Positions 7,693-15,725 of a DNA stretch of 64,000 nt are shown here, in pieces. The position numbers were made by a program, and so were the translations under genes. Within the stretch, counting starts at the first letter, position 1, and each line of letters opens with the position of its first letter. The stretch covers positions 1,798,001-1,862,000 of the forward strand of contig NZ_CP136865.1 in NCBI RefSeq assembly GCF_045689245.1. The letters are read 5' to 3'. Under the pieces are notes generated by a model. That model had not been told where the DNA came from, made no database searches, and saw only the letters and a program-made list of their open reading frames with translations. Origin of the DNA: Congregibacter brevis. GTDB lineage: Bacteria; Pseudomonadota; Gammaproteobacteria; Pseudomonadales; Halieaceae.

Positions 7693-9132
7693 ATGCCTGT
7701 CATTCGCCTTTCGCAGAGCCTCGGCTCGGTCGCGTTACTGGTTTTTTCGACGCTGTCGTCTGCCCAGGCAGACAAGGCCGACGTGGTCTCGAGTCTTAAC
7801 AGCGACTATGAACGCTACCAATCCATCGCCGAAGCTCTCTGGTCGAGCCCCGAACTAGGCTACCTCGAAGTAGAGAGTACGCGCCTTTTGCAGAGTGCTC
7901 TCGAGGAAGAGGGCTTTTCGCTAGAGAAAGGCGTAGCTGGGATGCCAACGGCGTTTACTGCGACCTATGGAACTAGCGGTCCGATTATTGGGATCTTGGG
8001 AGAGTACGACGCCCTGCCGGGAATGTCCCAAGCGGCGGTTCCCTATGAAGAACCTATGTTGGACGGTGCTCCAGGACAGGCTTGTGGCCACCACCTGTTT
8101 GGTACCGCCTCTTTGGCGGCGGCGATTGCCGTGAAGAACTGGCTCGTCGATTCCGGCACTCCTGGCACTATTCGCTACTACGGCACGCCAGCGGAAGAGG
8201 GCGGTTCTGGGAAGGTCTACATGGTGCGCGCCGGCTTGTTTAATGATGTTGACGCGGTTATTAGCTGGCATGCTGGCGATGCCAACACTGCTAACCCCGG
8301 CACCAACCTCGCCACTATCTCCGGCAAATTTCGTTTTAGCGGCCGTTCTTCTCATGCCGCCGCCGCGCCCGAGCGTGGACGTTCAGCGCTTGATGGCGTC
8401 GAGGCGATGAACGACATGGTCAATATGTTACGTGAGCACACGACTGAGCCCACGCGGATTCACTACGTCATTACTGATGGCGGTAACGCGCCTAACATCG
8501 TACCGAAAACGGCTGAGGTCTATTACGTCATCCGTCACGAAGATGTGGATGAGGTTCGCTCGGTATGGGATCGCGTTGTACGAACCGCCGAGGGCGCAGC
8601 GATCGGTACAGAAACTGAAATGGAGTACGAGATCATTGGTGGAACCTATCCTCGTCTGCCAAACGAGACACTGGCGGGTGTGCTGCACTCAAATCTCTCG
8701 ATGGTAGGAGGTGTTGAGTACAGCGAAGACGACGTCGCCTTTGCACGGGAGATCCAAGGGACTCTGCCCGGGCAGCTTCCAGCCATTGAATCAGCCGGCG
8801 AAGTGCAGCCAATGGTGTTCACCAAAGGTAAGGCGTCAGCGGACACGGGCGATGTGAGTTGGAACGTACCTATGGCTGCCATGCGAGCCGCTACATGGGT
8901 GCCCGGAACGCCCGCACATAGTTGGCAGGCAGTGGCAGCGGGGGGCACTGCGATCGGATACAAAGGTATGATGGTTGCGGCCAAAACCTTGGCTCTCAGC
9001 GCTATGGACCTTTACAAAAAACCAGAGATGCTCAAAAAAGCCAAAAGCGAGTTCGATGATCGCACAGGTCCGGAGTTTCGCTATTCGGCACTGCTGGGTG
9101 ACCGAGCGCCGGCGCTGGACTACCGGAGATAG
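7693..9132 (+). CDS. Secreted M20 amidohydrolase, AbgB-like
   Basis: Metal-dependent amidohydrolase of the M20 peptidase group, closest in motif to aminobenzoyl-glutamate hydrolase subunit B. Metal-site signatures: LGEYDALPGMSQ, GQACGHHLFGTASLAAA, TPAEEGGSGKVYMVRAGL and AVISWHAGD, with a final HSWQAVAAGGTAIGYKG. Unlike cytoplasmic AbgB it starts with a signal peptide (residues 1-25, ending SSAQA), so it should act in the periplasm on an N-acyl or peptide substrate that cannot be named. A dimerisation/lid domain spans about residues 215-330. It is divergent from the lipoprotein gene and convergent with the Cys-repeat gene. Confidence 0.88.
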   Translation: MPVIRLSQSLGSVALLVFSTLSSAQADKADVVSSLNSDYERYQSIAEALWSSPELGYLEVESTRLLQSALEEEGFSLEKGVAGMPTAFTATYGTSGPIIGILGEYDALPGMSQAAVPYEEPMLDGAPGQACGHHLFGTASLAAAIAVKNWLVDSGTPGTIRYYGTPAEEGGSGKVYMVRAGLFNDVDAVISWHAGDANTANPGTNLATISGKFRFSGRSSHAAAAPERGRSALDGVEAMNDMVNMLREHTTEPTRIHYVITDGGNAPNIVPKTAEVYYVIRHEDVDEVRSVWDRVVRTAEGAAIGTETEMEYEIIGGTYPRLPNETLAGVLHSNLSMVGGVEYSEDDVAFAREIQGTLPGQLPAIESAGEVQPMVFTKGKASADTGDVSWNVPMAAMRAATWVPGTPAHSWQAVAAGGTAIGYKGMMVAAKTLALSAMDLYKKPEMLKKAKSEFDDRTGPEFRYSALLGDRAPALDYRR

Positions 9133-9163
9133 CGTTTGTTCTGATTGAGGTGGCAGGCAAGGA

Positions 9164-9562
9164 TTAAGGTTTACAGTTTTTCTCGCCTGCCAGTTCGCAT
9201 AGGCCATAACCCAAGCTGCCCTTTTCCACGCACCCCTTGCCACTCCCAAGCATGCACAGGCCGTAGCCTAGGCTGCCATTCTTCTTGCAAAGTGTTCCGT
9301 CAGCTACTTCACAAAGGCCATAGCCGAGAGAGCCGTCCGGCTTACATAACGATTGCCCCGCAGCTTCACAGAGTCCGTAACCCATTCTCAATGTCGGATC
9401 GTCCAACTCAACTAAGGCTGCAATGGTTTCTACCGTTATATTCTTGCTCTGGAGCTGTTTTATGAGAGAGTCCAGGTCAGCGCCCGTAGCGACGAAACTC
9501 GTGGTCAGAAGAATGAGACCAGCAACCAGTCTGGCAATCGTTGGAGAAATACTGTGATTCAT
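9164..9562 (-). CDS. Secreted protein with four GYGLC Cys-pair repeats
   Basis: Function not recognised. The 132-residue product has a signal peptide (about 1-27, ending VATGA), a short helical segment (28-58), and then four tandem 19-residue repeats from residue 61 to the C-terminus. Each begins GYGLC and has a second Cys exactly eight residues later (Cys 65/73, 84/92, 103/111, 122/130), giving eight cysteines in regular pairs; the linker between repeats is mostly (K/N/D)GSL. The spacing suits one disulfide or a metal site per repeat; CxxCH haem motifs are absent. The last repeat is cut to 15 residues. The gene is convergent with the M20 hydrolase and may be monocistronic. Confidence 0.8.
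   Translation of the reverse strand: MNHSISPTIARLVAGLILLTTSFVATGADLDSLIKQLQSKNITVETIAALVELDDPTLRMGYGLCEAAGQSLCKPDGSLGYGLCEVADGTLCKKNGSLGYGLCMLGSGKGCVEKGSLGYGLCELAGEKNCKP
9167..9382 (-). repeat. 57-bp tandem coding repeats (GYGLC units)
   Basis: Four in-frame units with a 57-nt period encode the GYGLC repeats of the secreted protein; the fourth is shortened to 45 nt before the stop. Copies have diverged between the conserved GYGLC and Cys positions, so selection appears to keep the repeat at protein level. Confidence 0.75.
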
Positions 9563-9633
9563 AGCGCTTGCTTCCGCGGCGTTGGACTAAATGGTCGGTC
9601 AATACACCTAGCTTTGCCTGTGTTCGCTCGGTC

Positions 9634-10374
9634 TTAGGAGGCGTCATCGTTAAGTGTAGCTTCGCGGGTGCTCACAATCGCCATGGTAATCAGGCCCGTC
9701 GGTACCGCGAACACGCCCAGCCCAATCATCAGGGTGAAGAACGTGAAGATCTTTCCTCCCATGGTGACGGGATACACGTCCCCATAACCCACCGTGGTGA
9801 GAGTAGCTAGCGCCCACCAAAATGAATGGATCACTGACGCGAAAGTGTCCGGTTGAGCGTCGCGCTCGAAGAAGTAGATGCCCACTGCCGCAAGGTAGAA
9901 GACAAAAAGTGCCCCCATGCCGAACACCGCCAGATCAACACGAACCAGTCGAAAGGCATCGCCGATACGCTTCGCAGCATCGACGTAGCGCACGAGTTTA
10001 AAAAGCCTGAAGAGGCGAAAGAGCCACAGGATCCTAAGGCTGCGAAGATCCAGACCGAGTTGAAGATAAAAAGGGAGAATCACCAAAAGATCCGTGATGC
10101 CATAAAAGCTGAAGACAAACTCCACGCGTTTTTCGCTGAGCCAAAAGCGCAGGAGGTACTCCAGCGTGAAGACTGAAATAACAAACACTTCGAAGTTGCG
10201 TAGGGTGCTTCTCGCAGCGGGCGAGAGATCTGGGAGCGTTTCCACGGTGAACGCGATGATGGAAAGGACAATCAGTATTTGAATGAACGATTGGCATATG
10301 CGAGCAGAGAGTGTTCCGCTCCCAATGACCTTTGGGCGCAGGCGCGCACGCAAACTTAGGCTCTCCTTCGACAA
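9634..10374 (-). CDS. Voltage-gated potassium channel (Kv-like, 6 TM)
   Basis: Six-helix cation channel of the inner membrane. S1 lies around residues 28-44. An arginine-rich S4 follows at about 110-130 (RSLRILWLFRLFRLFKLVR), then S5 at 148-168, the K+ selectivity filter TVGYGD at 194-199 and S6 at 207-233. At 246 residues it has no cytoplasmic ligand-binding domain, so gating is expected from the voltage sensor alone. The role is potassium flux and membrane-potential control. It is followed by the Cys-repeat gene on the same strand after 71 nt, and preceded by the orphan membrane protein gene; no operon link is evident. Confidence 0.92.
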   Translation of the reverse strand: MSKESLSLRARLRPKVIGSGTLSARICQSFIQILIVLSIIAFTVETLPDLSPAARSTLRNFEVFVISVFTLEYLLRFWLSEKRVEFVFSFYGITDLLVILPFYLQLGLDLRSLRILWLFRLFRLFKLVRYVDAAKRIGDAFRLVRVDLAVFGMGALFVFYLAAVGIYFFERDAQPDTFASVIHSFWWALATLTTVGYGDVYPVTMGGKIFTFFTLMIGLGVFAVPTGLITMAIVSTREATLNDDAS

Positions 10375-10482
10375 TTCCTAGTCTCCCTTTAGCTCACGCA
10401 ACTATCGTTTACGAGGTCGTCGTTAGTGAAAAGAAGGTTAACGAAGCGACGGTGCTCAAAACCATAGCTTATGACGCTAGGC

Positions 10483-12111
10483 TTAACCTGGGTAATCAAA
10501 ACGTTGTATCGCAGATTTGCTGCCGTCCTTGTAAGTGAGTTGGACAGTGACGTAGCGAGTGCTTCGGGGGACTGACTTGTACATCGGTGTTTTAGCATCG
10601 ATAGGAGCCATTCCCGCCTTTCGCCAGGCGGGGAATCGGAATCGCTTGGTCGGATTATTGCTATTCAAGCCGTACTGAATAATCTTGATACTGCCTCGGT
10701 AGCTCATAAGGTGGGTGAAGTAGAGGAGCCGTTTTCCATCGTAATCTCTAAAACTTACCCAGCTTGTAGTCGTTGATTCGAGGATACGCTGGTTCGCGTC
10801 TTTGCTTTCCTGCTGCCCTTTGAATGGGAAATCGAAGGGCCCTTGGAGAGCACCATTTCTGTCGCGATAGCGAATCTCGATTGTCGTGTCCCCCTGATTT
10901 GCAGGAAGGTTAAAGAACATTTGCGGCACGGGTTTGCCAGTTTGAGGATTTAGCGCGCCGCTTTCACCCGTGCTTCGAGCTTCGCCGTCTTTTTGATTCC
11001 ACAAAACCTCCACAACCGGTTCAGCAATTGCCAGCGTTGCGGTGTATCCGGAGTTGTTCACACCGAAGCTGATGGACACGGGGTTGTTGAGAGCGCTGCC
11101 ACTATTAGTGTTCAGGCTTGTAAGCCGCATACTCGCATCGTTACGCCACTCCTCCACAAGGGACTGGTCGATCATGTGCTTTAAGAGGCCTCCGGCTTCG
11201 TCGGCGGACTGAAAAGCAGCGAGGTAGTCTCTCTCGGCGCGCTTGTTGGCGAGAGTCTGAAATCCAAGTCTTCGCTCCGATACTTCTTCGCTCAGATGAT
11301 AAAACGTCGGTGCAAAATCAGGGTTTTCCGCGGCATAAGCCTCTAGACGGGGAACCCGCTGACGAGCGTCCAGAAGTATTAATCGGACATAAGCGGGAAT
11401 CCCCTCGGTTTTTCCCGCCATGAGGGTCATGTAGGTCTCGCGCGCTCCCGCCGTGCCTTCTTGAACTTTGAGAAATGCAAGAAAACGCAGATGAGGGTCC
11501 AACAACGGTAGGTCACTGGCGAAGTAGCTGATGTAGGATCGTCTTGCCGCCGAGTAGTCGCCGCCCAGTTCCTGAAGCCGAGCGTTGTGATAGTGATCTT
11601 CAGGTGAACGCGGTGAATCTATCAATCCGCCACTGGCAAAAGTTGCGCGCATTTCCTCCAGTGTTCGCATGACCTGGGCTTGATTGTCTTCGATTCGATC
11701 CGCGCTCTCACGGAGGCTTTGGGTGTCTTGATAGATGCCATCGAGCTTCTGATCGATGATCCCCAGACTCGCCTGCAACTCGGCAACGCCCGGAAAAGTG
11801 CTGGCTACGAACCCGTTTTCTTCCGCCCCCTCAGAAGATTGAAACAAGACAATGAGGCCAAAGACGCCTGCGGCGACACCCGAGAAAGCCACGGCGCCGA
11901 GGAGTTCTTCTTTGCCTCTCCAGTAGATGATCAGGAGAATGACAAACGCAAAAGCGGCGATGACAAACAAATAGGAAGCAAAAGGGGCGACGGGCTGGAG
12001 GACGTCTGCAACCAAACCACCAATGGTGCAAGCTGAACCTGTGATTGCCAGTGTGGTACTTCTCAGGCTTTGGAACACGGCCCGGTTAGTGAGCGACTGA
12101 ATCACTGACAT
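10483..12111 (-). CDS. Orphan membrane protein, 3 TM plus coiled coil
   Basis: Not recognised. The 542-residue protein begins with three probable membrane helices (about residues 20-42, 44-66 and 71-92). A heptad-like segment follows (about 105-150, LGIIDQKLDGIYQDTQSLRE). Next comes a helical, TPR-like stretch (about 170-330) that includes HYHNARLQELGGDYSAARRS. The C-terminal half is beta-rich (about 345-540) with SISFGVNNSGYTATLAIAEP and repeated aromatic strands. The large soluble part after the last helix could face either side. It is divergent from the EEP lipoprotein gene across 234 nt, and a 108-nt spacer separates it from the K+ channel gene. No partner suggests a function. Confidence 0.75.
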   Translation of the reverse strand: MSVIQSLTNRAVFQSLRSTTLAITGSACTIGGLVADVLQPVAPFASYLFVIAAFAFVILLIIYWRGKEELLGAVAFSGVAAGVFGLIVLFQSSEGAEENGFVASTFPGVAELQASLGIIDQKLDGIYQDTQSLRESADRIEDNQAQVMRTLEEMRATFASGGLIDSPRSPEDHYHNARLQELGGDYSAARRSYISYFASDLPLLDPHLRFLAFLKVQEGTAGARETYMTLMAGKTEGIPAYVRLILLDARQRVPRLEAYAAENPDFAPTFYHLSEEVSERRLGFQTLANKRAERDYLAAFQSADEAGGLLKHMIDQSLVEEWRNDASMRLTSLNTNSGSALNNPVSISFGVNNSGYTATLAIAEPVVEVLWNQKDGEARSTGESGALNPQTGKPVPQMFFNLPANQGDTTIEIRYRDRNGALQGPFDFPFKGQQESKDANQRILESTTTSWVSFRDYDGKRLLYFTHLMSYRGSIKIIQYGLNSNNPTKRFRFPAWRKAGMAPIDAKTPMYKSVPRSTRYVTVQLTYKDGSKSAIQRFDYPG

Positions 12112-12234
12112 GATGAGCGGCCTTTTATTGCTGTGATTTCATAGTTGAGGACTCATGTTACGGCATCGATAGTACATGGCAGGCAGTTGCTGAGCTACGT
12201 CCTAGCCCATAAGTCTTCGTTTAAAACGGAAGGT

Positions 12235-12240
12235 TATAAT
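12235..12240 (+). promoter_or_regulatory. Consensus -10 box candidate
   Basis: An exact TATAAT lies about 105 nt before the GTG start of the EEP lipoprotein gene. The positions 15-19 nt upstream (AGTCTT, TCTTCG and neighbours) match a sigma-70 -35 poorly, so this promoter would be weak or activator-dependent. Confidence 0.35.
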
Positions 12241-12345
12241 GAACCATCAGGTGCTTTTGACCTCCAAGAGATCCACTGTTTTCTCTTCGGTCCAAGTAAG
12301 GTTTTTCTCCAAGGTTTTGGGATCAGGTATGTTGGTGAGTCCACC

Positions 12346-13245
12346 GTGAGTACTCGTAAGTCAGTCGCCGTTATCTTGGGCGTCGGACTACTGCTGTCCT
12401 GTGCCGGTACCCAATTGGGTCTTCTGGAAACGGCGAACAACTTTGACGAGTTTCAGGGTATACCCCTGGCTCCACTAAAGACTGCTGCAGCGTGTAGGGC
12501 ATCTCTAGGGACGGACAAATTCGCTGAAGGTACCGAGCTTGTGGGGCCGGGTATTCGAATTTTGAACTGGAACATTAAGAAGGGTGAGGAACCGAATTGG
12601 CAGGAGGATTTGCAGCGGTTTTCGCAGGATAAAAACCTGGTGCTTCTTCAGGAAGCAGCACTGAGTATGCAGCTGCCAGATCAGCTCCAACAGGTGCCCT
12701 TCGCGGCATTTTCGCCAGGATATGTGAAGGGTGACGACATTACCGGGGTTGTTACCTTTAGCGACGTGGAGCCGGTATCTCGCTGTAGGCTTAGTGCGGT
12801 AGAGCCGTGGTTAGGTACACCGAAGTCGACCAACATCACGGAGTACGCATTGAGCGACAGTGACAACCGCTTGGTTGTCGTTAATATGCATGCGCTGAAC
12901 TTCAGCTTTGGTTTGTTGAGTTACCGCATGCAGCTTGATGCTGTTTCCGAGGCGCTTGAAGGCTTCCATGGGGCGGTGCTGCTTTCCGGTGACTTCAATA
13001 CCTGGCGTCGGGGGCGCCAAAACGTGTTGTCCGACATAGTTGAAAGGCTGGGTTTGCGGCCGGTGGTCTTCGAGAATGACTATCGAGAAAGGGTGTTTGG
13101 CAGGCCTCTTGATCATATGTATGTTCGGGGTTTAGATGTAGTGGAGGCTCAGGTTTTTGAGGTGTCCTCGTCAGACCACAACCCAATGGTGGTTTCTTTT
13201 AAACTTAATGCGGAACACATCGTTACGGTGGACCCTGAACTATGA
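12346..13245 (+). CDS. Lipoprotein endonuclease/exonuclease/phosphatase family protein
   Basis: Member of the EEP (DNase I/sphingomyelinase-like) fold: IRILNWNIKKG (strand with the Asn), LLQEAAL (metal-binding Glu), VVNMHAL, LSGDFNTWRRGR (catalytic Asp-x-Asn) and the C-terminal SSDHNPMVV (His). The substrate could be nucleic acid, phospholipid or inositol phosphate and is not resolved. I chose GTG 12346, preceded by GGTGAG with a 6-nt spacer, because the protein then begins with a lipoprotein signal (AVILGVGLLLSCAG, lipobox LLSC). A frame extension to 12145 would put 67 improbable residues before that signal. The next gene overlaps by 4 nt (ATGA), so the two are coupled. Confidence 0.85.
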   Translation: MSTRKSVAVILGVGLLLSCAGTQLGLLETANNFDEFQGIPLAPLKTAAACRASLGTDKFAEGTELVGPGIRILNWNIKKGEEPNWQEDLQRFSQDKNLVLLQEAALSMQLPDQLQQVPFAAFSPGYVKGDDITGVVTFSDVEPVSRCRLSAVEPWLGTPKSTNITEYALSDSDNRLVVVNMHALNFSFGLLSYRMQLDAVSEALEGFHGAVLLSGDFNTWRRGRQNVLSDIVERLGLRPVVFENDYRERVFGRPLDHMYVRGLDVVEAQVFEVSSSDHNPMVVSFKLNAEHIVTVDPEL

Positions 13246-13625
13246 TCTTGCTTAACTTGCTGCGCGGTCGCGTTTTGTTGGCATTAGTGTTCCTGCTTTC
13301 AAGCGCGTTTTCTGCAGCGGATTCCGCTGATGTGGTAGATCAGGAAATAACGTTTCTCATAGCGAGTGTAGAAAAAAGCGGTTGTGTCTTTGTTCGCAAC
13401 GGCGATGAGCACTCGTCTGAGGACGCGGCGGATCATCTGAGGCTTAAGTATCGTCGTGGCAAACGTTATGCGGGAAGCGCAGAGCAGTTTATTGAGCGAT
13501 TGGCGAGCGAGAGTTCCTGGACCGGCAAGCCTTACTACATCCAATGTGAAGATACGGGTGACCATTTATCTAAAGACTGGCTCACCGCTCAGTTGCTAAG
13601 CTTTCGAGCGTCGCAAACTCCCTGA
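13242..13625 (+). CDS. Secreted DUF5329 (YfeK-like) protein
   Basis: A 127-residue periplasmic protein with a signal peptide (about 1-26, ending AFSAADS) and the DUF5329 core: EITFLIASVEKSGCVFVRNG, then DAADHLRLKYRRGKRY, a SSWTGKPYYIQC strand and a terminal helix. The two cysteines (CVF and QCED) could form a disulfide. The function of the family is unknown. The start codon overlaps the stop of the EEP lipoprotein gene (ATGA), which suggests translation in fixed ratio and a shared envelope process. Confidence 0.85.
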   Translation: MILLNLLRGRVLLALVFLLSSAFSAADSADVVDQEITFLIASVEKSGCVFVRNGDEHSSEDAADHLRLKYRRGKRYAGSAEQFIERLASESSWTGKPYYIQCEDTGDHLSKDWLTAQLLSFRASQTP

Positions 13626-13644
13626 GTGTCTCGCTAAGGTATCT

Positions 13645-14334
13645 CTAGGGGGGCTTAAGGGGATCTTTAGGTACCTCGACGGCTTCTCCCGGTTCGAGTG
13701 TGCCTAATTCGTAATGGCCCACGGCAAAACGGTGAATACACAGTACCTTGTTATCAAAGCGGCCAAACATGCGCTTGATCTGATGGTAGCGGCCTTCCGT
13801 TAATTCCACTTCCGCCGTGCACTCTCCAAGTATCTTGAGCCCTGCGGGACGTGTTGTAAGACCCTCGTAAGCAAAGAAAAACCCCGCCTTAAAAGCAGCG
13901 ATACATTCGGTGCCTATGGGTTTTTCTGTTGTTACCAGGTAACGCTTTACTAGAGACGCTTTAGGGGAGGACAGTTGCCGGGACCAGTGCCCGTCGTTAC
14001 TCAAGAGTACGAGGCCCGTGGAGTTGTAATCCAGTCGGCCGACGATGTGCAGCTGCCTTTTCCAAGGTTGGTCTAACAGGTCGATGACGGTTTTATGCTG
14101 AGGATCTCGCGTAGCACAGACCACCCCCGGCGGCTTGTGCAGCATCAGGTAGCGAGGCGTATTGTCCTGTGTCGTCTCTTCATCTACCTGAACCTTATGG
14201 AATTTATTGATGAGCTGGGCACCATCGCGCGCCTGTACACCGTCGACCGTGACGCGACCTTGAGCCAAAGCTCGCCTTAACTCTGCTTTCCCAATGCCTG
14301 TCGCCTTACTGAGATGTTTATCGAGTCTTGGCAT
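13645..14334 (-). CDS. rsuA: 16S rRNA pseudouridine synthase, RsuA type
   Basis: Isomerises a uridine to pseudouridine in small-subunit rRNA (position 516 in the E. coli enzyme). Residues 1-45 form an S4 RNA-binding domain (RLDKHLSKATGIGKAELRRA), followed by the catalytic domain with motif GRLDYNSTGLVLLSNDG, where the Asp is the nucleophile, and the C-terminal EGRYHQIKRMFGRFDNKV. The length of 229 matches RsuA (about 231). Cytoplasmic housekeeping gene, convergent with the DUF5329 gene and divergent from the DUF900 hydrolase with only 37 nt between. Confidence 0.93.
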   Translation of the reverse strand: MPRLDKHLSKATGIGKAELRRALAQGRVTVDGVQARDGAQLINKFHKVQVDEETTQDNTPRYLMLHKPPGVVCATRDPQHKTVIDLLDQPWKRQLHIVGRLDYNSTGLVLLSNDGHWSRQLSSPKASLVKRYLVTTEKPIGTECIAAFKAGFFFAYEGLTTRPAGLKILGECTAEVELTEGRYHQIKRMFGRFDNKVLCIHRFAVGHYELGTLEPGEAVEVPKDPLKPP

Positions 14335-14371
14335 TTTTATTCGTAAAATCGACTAGTCTTAGTATCTTAGC

Positions 14372-15415
14372 TTGCCTGCGTTAAGCGTGTGGCTTTTAGC
14401 TAACGGCACACTTATTCATGGAGTTTTTTTTCTGTCTCTCCTCATTTATTTTAAGCTTCGACGCCTGTCCCGGCATTTTCTTCGCCTCCTTAGCACGATC
14501 GCGTCGCAGCGGGTTCCTGCGGTGGGGTTAGTCAGCTGGTTTCTGCTGCAGGGTATCTCCTCTTGCTCGCTTGCACCTGAACAGGCGTCAGTGAAACTCA
14601 CAGTTCCCTTTCTTACGACGCGCGCCCTACATGCGGAGGGCGGCGGCGAGGCTGAGTACACGAGCGATGTCGCCCGTGCGTCAGGGGGCCGATGTGACCT
14701 TTCTTTGCAAACAACGGGGGAACTGGAAGCCACTAATGGCGCTGTGAGAGCCCTCGCGATCGACGAAGCGTTGAGGGGGCTGGATGCTCAAGCGTCACGA
14801 GGCATTCTCATCTACATCCATGGGTACAACACTGACTTAAAACGTGCTTGCCGCGATGCTGCAGTAGTCGCTTATCGAACCGGTTTTGTGGATAGGGTGC
14901 TGTTGCTCAGCTGGCCAGCAAGCCGTGCCGGGATCACCTACCGCCGGGATGAGCGCCGCTTTGCGGAGAGCATGCCTGCGATGCTTGAGGTCCTCGATGA
15001 GCTTGGCAGGGAATCTGGTCACAAGAACATCAATATCGTTGCTCATAGCATGGGGTCACGACTAGTGCTTGGGGGAATTCCGGCCACCGTTGATAACCAA
15101 CAATTTAGCAAGCTGATTCTCGTGGCGGCGGACGTAGATAAAGAAGCGTTCGTTGCGGCATTGCCTAAATTGAGGCAGCGGGTGACAAACATCGCCTTGC
15201 TGGTTTCGGAGTCTGATCGGCTTCTTTTACTTTCACAAACGCTGAACTTCGGCGAGCGCCTTGGCCAGGCAGATGACTTTATGGCTCCCGGGGTCGATGT
15301 TGTCGACGTGAGTGAGTTTGAAGATCTGGGCTTTAGTGGTCACCTGTATCACCTTGAGAGTGATCGAGTGTCTGATGCTCTCAGGGCCATTCTGAGCGAT
15401 CCCACTGACCATTAA
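14372..15415 (+). CDS. DUF900 alpha/beta hydrolase, probable envelope protein
   Basis: Serine-hydrolase-like protein of the DUF900 group: the oxyanion/HG strand ILIYIHGYNTDLKRA, LLLSWPAS, the nucleophile elbow VAHSMGSR (S in H-S-M-G) and a C-terminal His in FSGHLYH. The N-terminus is uncertain. The called TTG start gives a hydrophobic Arg-rich leader of about 50 residues; a GTG at 14522 would give VGLVSWFLLQGISSC with a lipobox-like ISSC, making a lipoprotein of about 297 residues. Either way it should be exported. A paralogous lipoprotein lies at 45354-46658. Substrate unknown. Confidence 0.75.
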   Translation: MPALSVWLLANGTLIHGVFFLSLLIYFKLRRLSRHFLRLLSTIASQRVPAVGLVSWFLLQGISSCSLAPEQASVKLTVPFLTTRALHAEGGGEAEYTSDVARASGGRCDLSLQTTGELEATNGAVRALAIDEALRGLDAQASRGILIYIHGYNTDLKRACRDAAVVAYRTGFVDRVLLLSWPASRAGITYRRDERRFAESMPAMLEVLDELGRESGHKNINIVAHSMGSRLVLGGIPATVDNQQFSKLILVAADVDKEAFVAALPKLRQRVTNIALLVSESDRLLLLSQTLNFGERLGQADDFMAPGVDVVDVSEFEDLGFSGHLYHLESDRVSDALRAILSDPTDH

Positions 15416-15725
15416 TCTGGCCGTGCAAAGTGCGAATTCCGATGCTGCTTTTTATAAGGCTTCGCAATCTGCGAAAAATGTAGGGGCTACGGGGAAGGCA
15501 TCGCGAAAATCTCCGTAGATTACTCAGATTGACAACAACCTGAATCGCAGTTTTTTTAAATAAAAACAAAAGCTTGCGTGATTCGCGTTTTGCAACAAAC
15601 CCTTTAGTGTGATCTGAGTCACAAAATGGCTACGGGGGAGGGCGTGTCGGCCGACATCTTGCTCAATACCTACCTCAAACAGCACGTTTTCAAACGCCAA
15701 TTCGGCACGATAAGAGGTAAGTAGT
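15416..15725 (+). other. 310-base regulatory spacer before the lectin gene
   Basis: This gene-free stretch holds a perfect palindrome TTCGCA-atc-TGCGAA (15461-15475), an A/T-rich block (15551-15570), the CRP-type site described separately and the AAGAGGT ribosome-binding site just before the lectin GTG. No clear -35/-10 pair was recognised, which suits an activator-dependent promoter. Confidence 0.4.
15608..15623 (+). promoter_or_regulatory. CRP (cAMP receptor protein) binding site
   Basis: The site reads TGTGA-N6-TCACA with both half-sites matching the E. coli CRP consensus exactly (N6 is TCTGAG). It lies 103 nt before the GTG of the PEP-CTERM lectin and downstream of the DUF900 gene on the same strand, a suitable place for activation of the lectin promoter by CRP, or by Vfr in relatives that use it. 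The centre is at 15615.5. Confidence 0.7.

Noticed and set aside
9151..9190. Inverted repeat GGCAGGC ... GCCTGCC near two convergent stops
   Set aside because: The loop is about 26 nt, one arm is within coding sequence, and no T-run follows; not called as a terminator.
12145..12345. N-terminal extension of the EEP lipoprotein
   Set aside because: It would put 67 residues ahead of a clear lipoprotein signal; the GTG at 12346 has a good ribosome-binding site.
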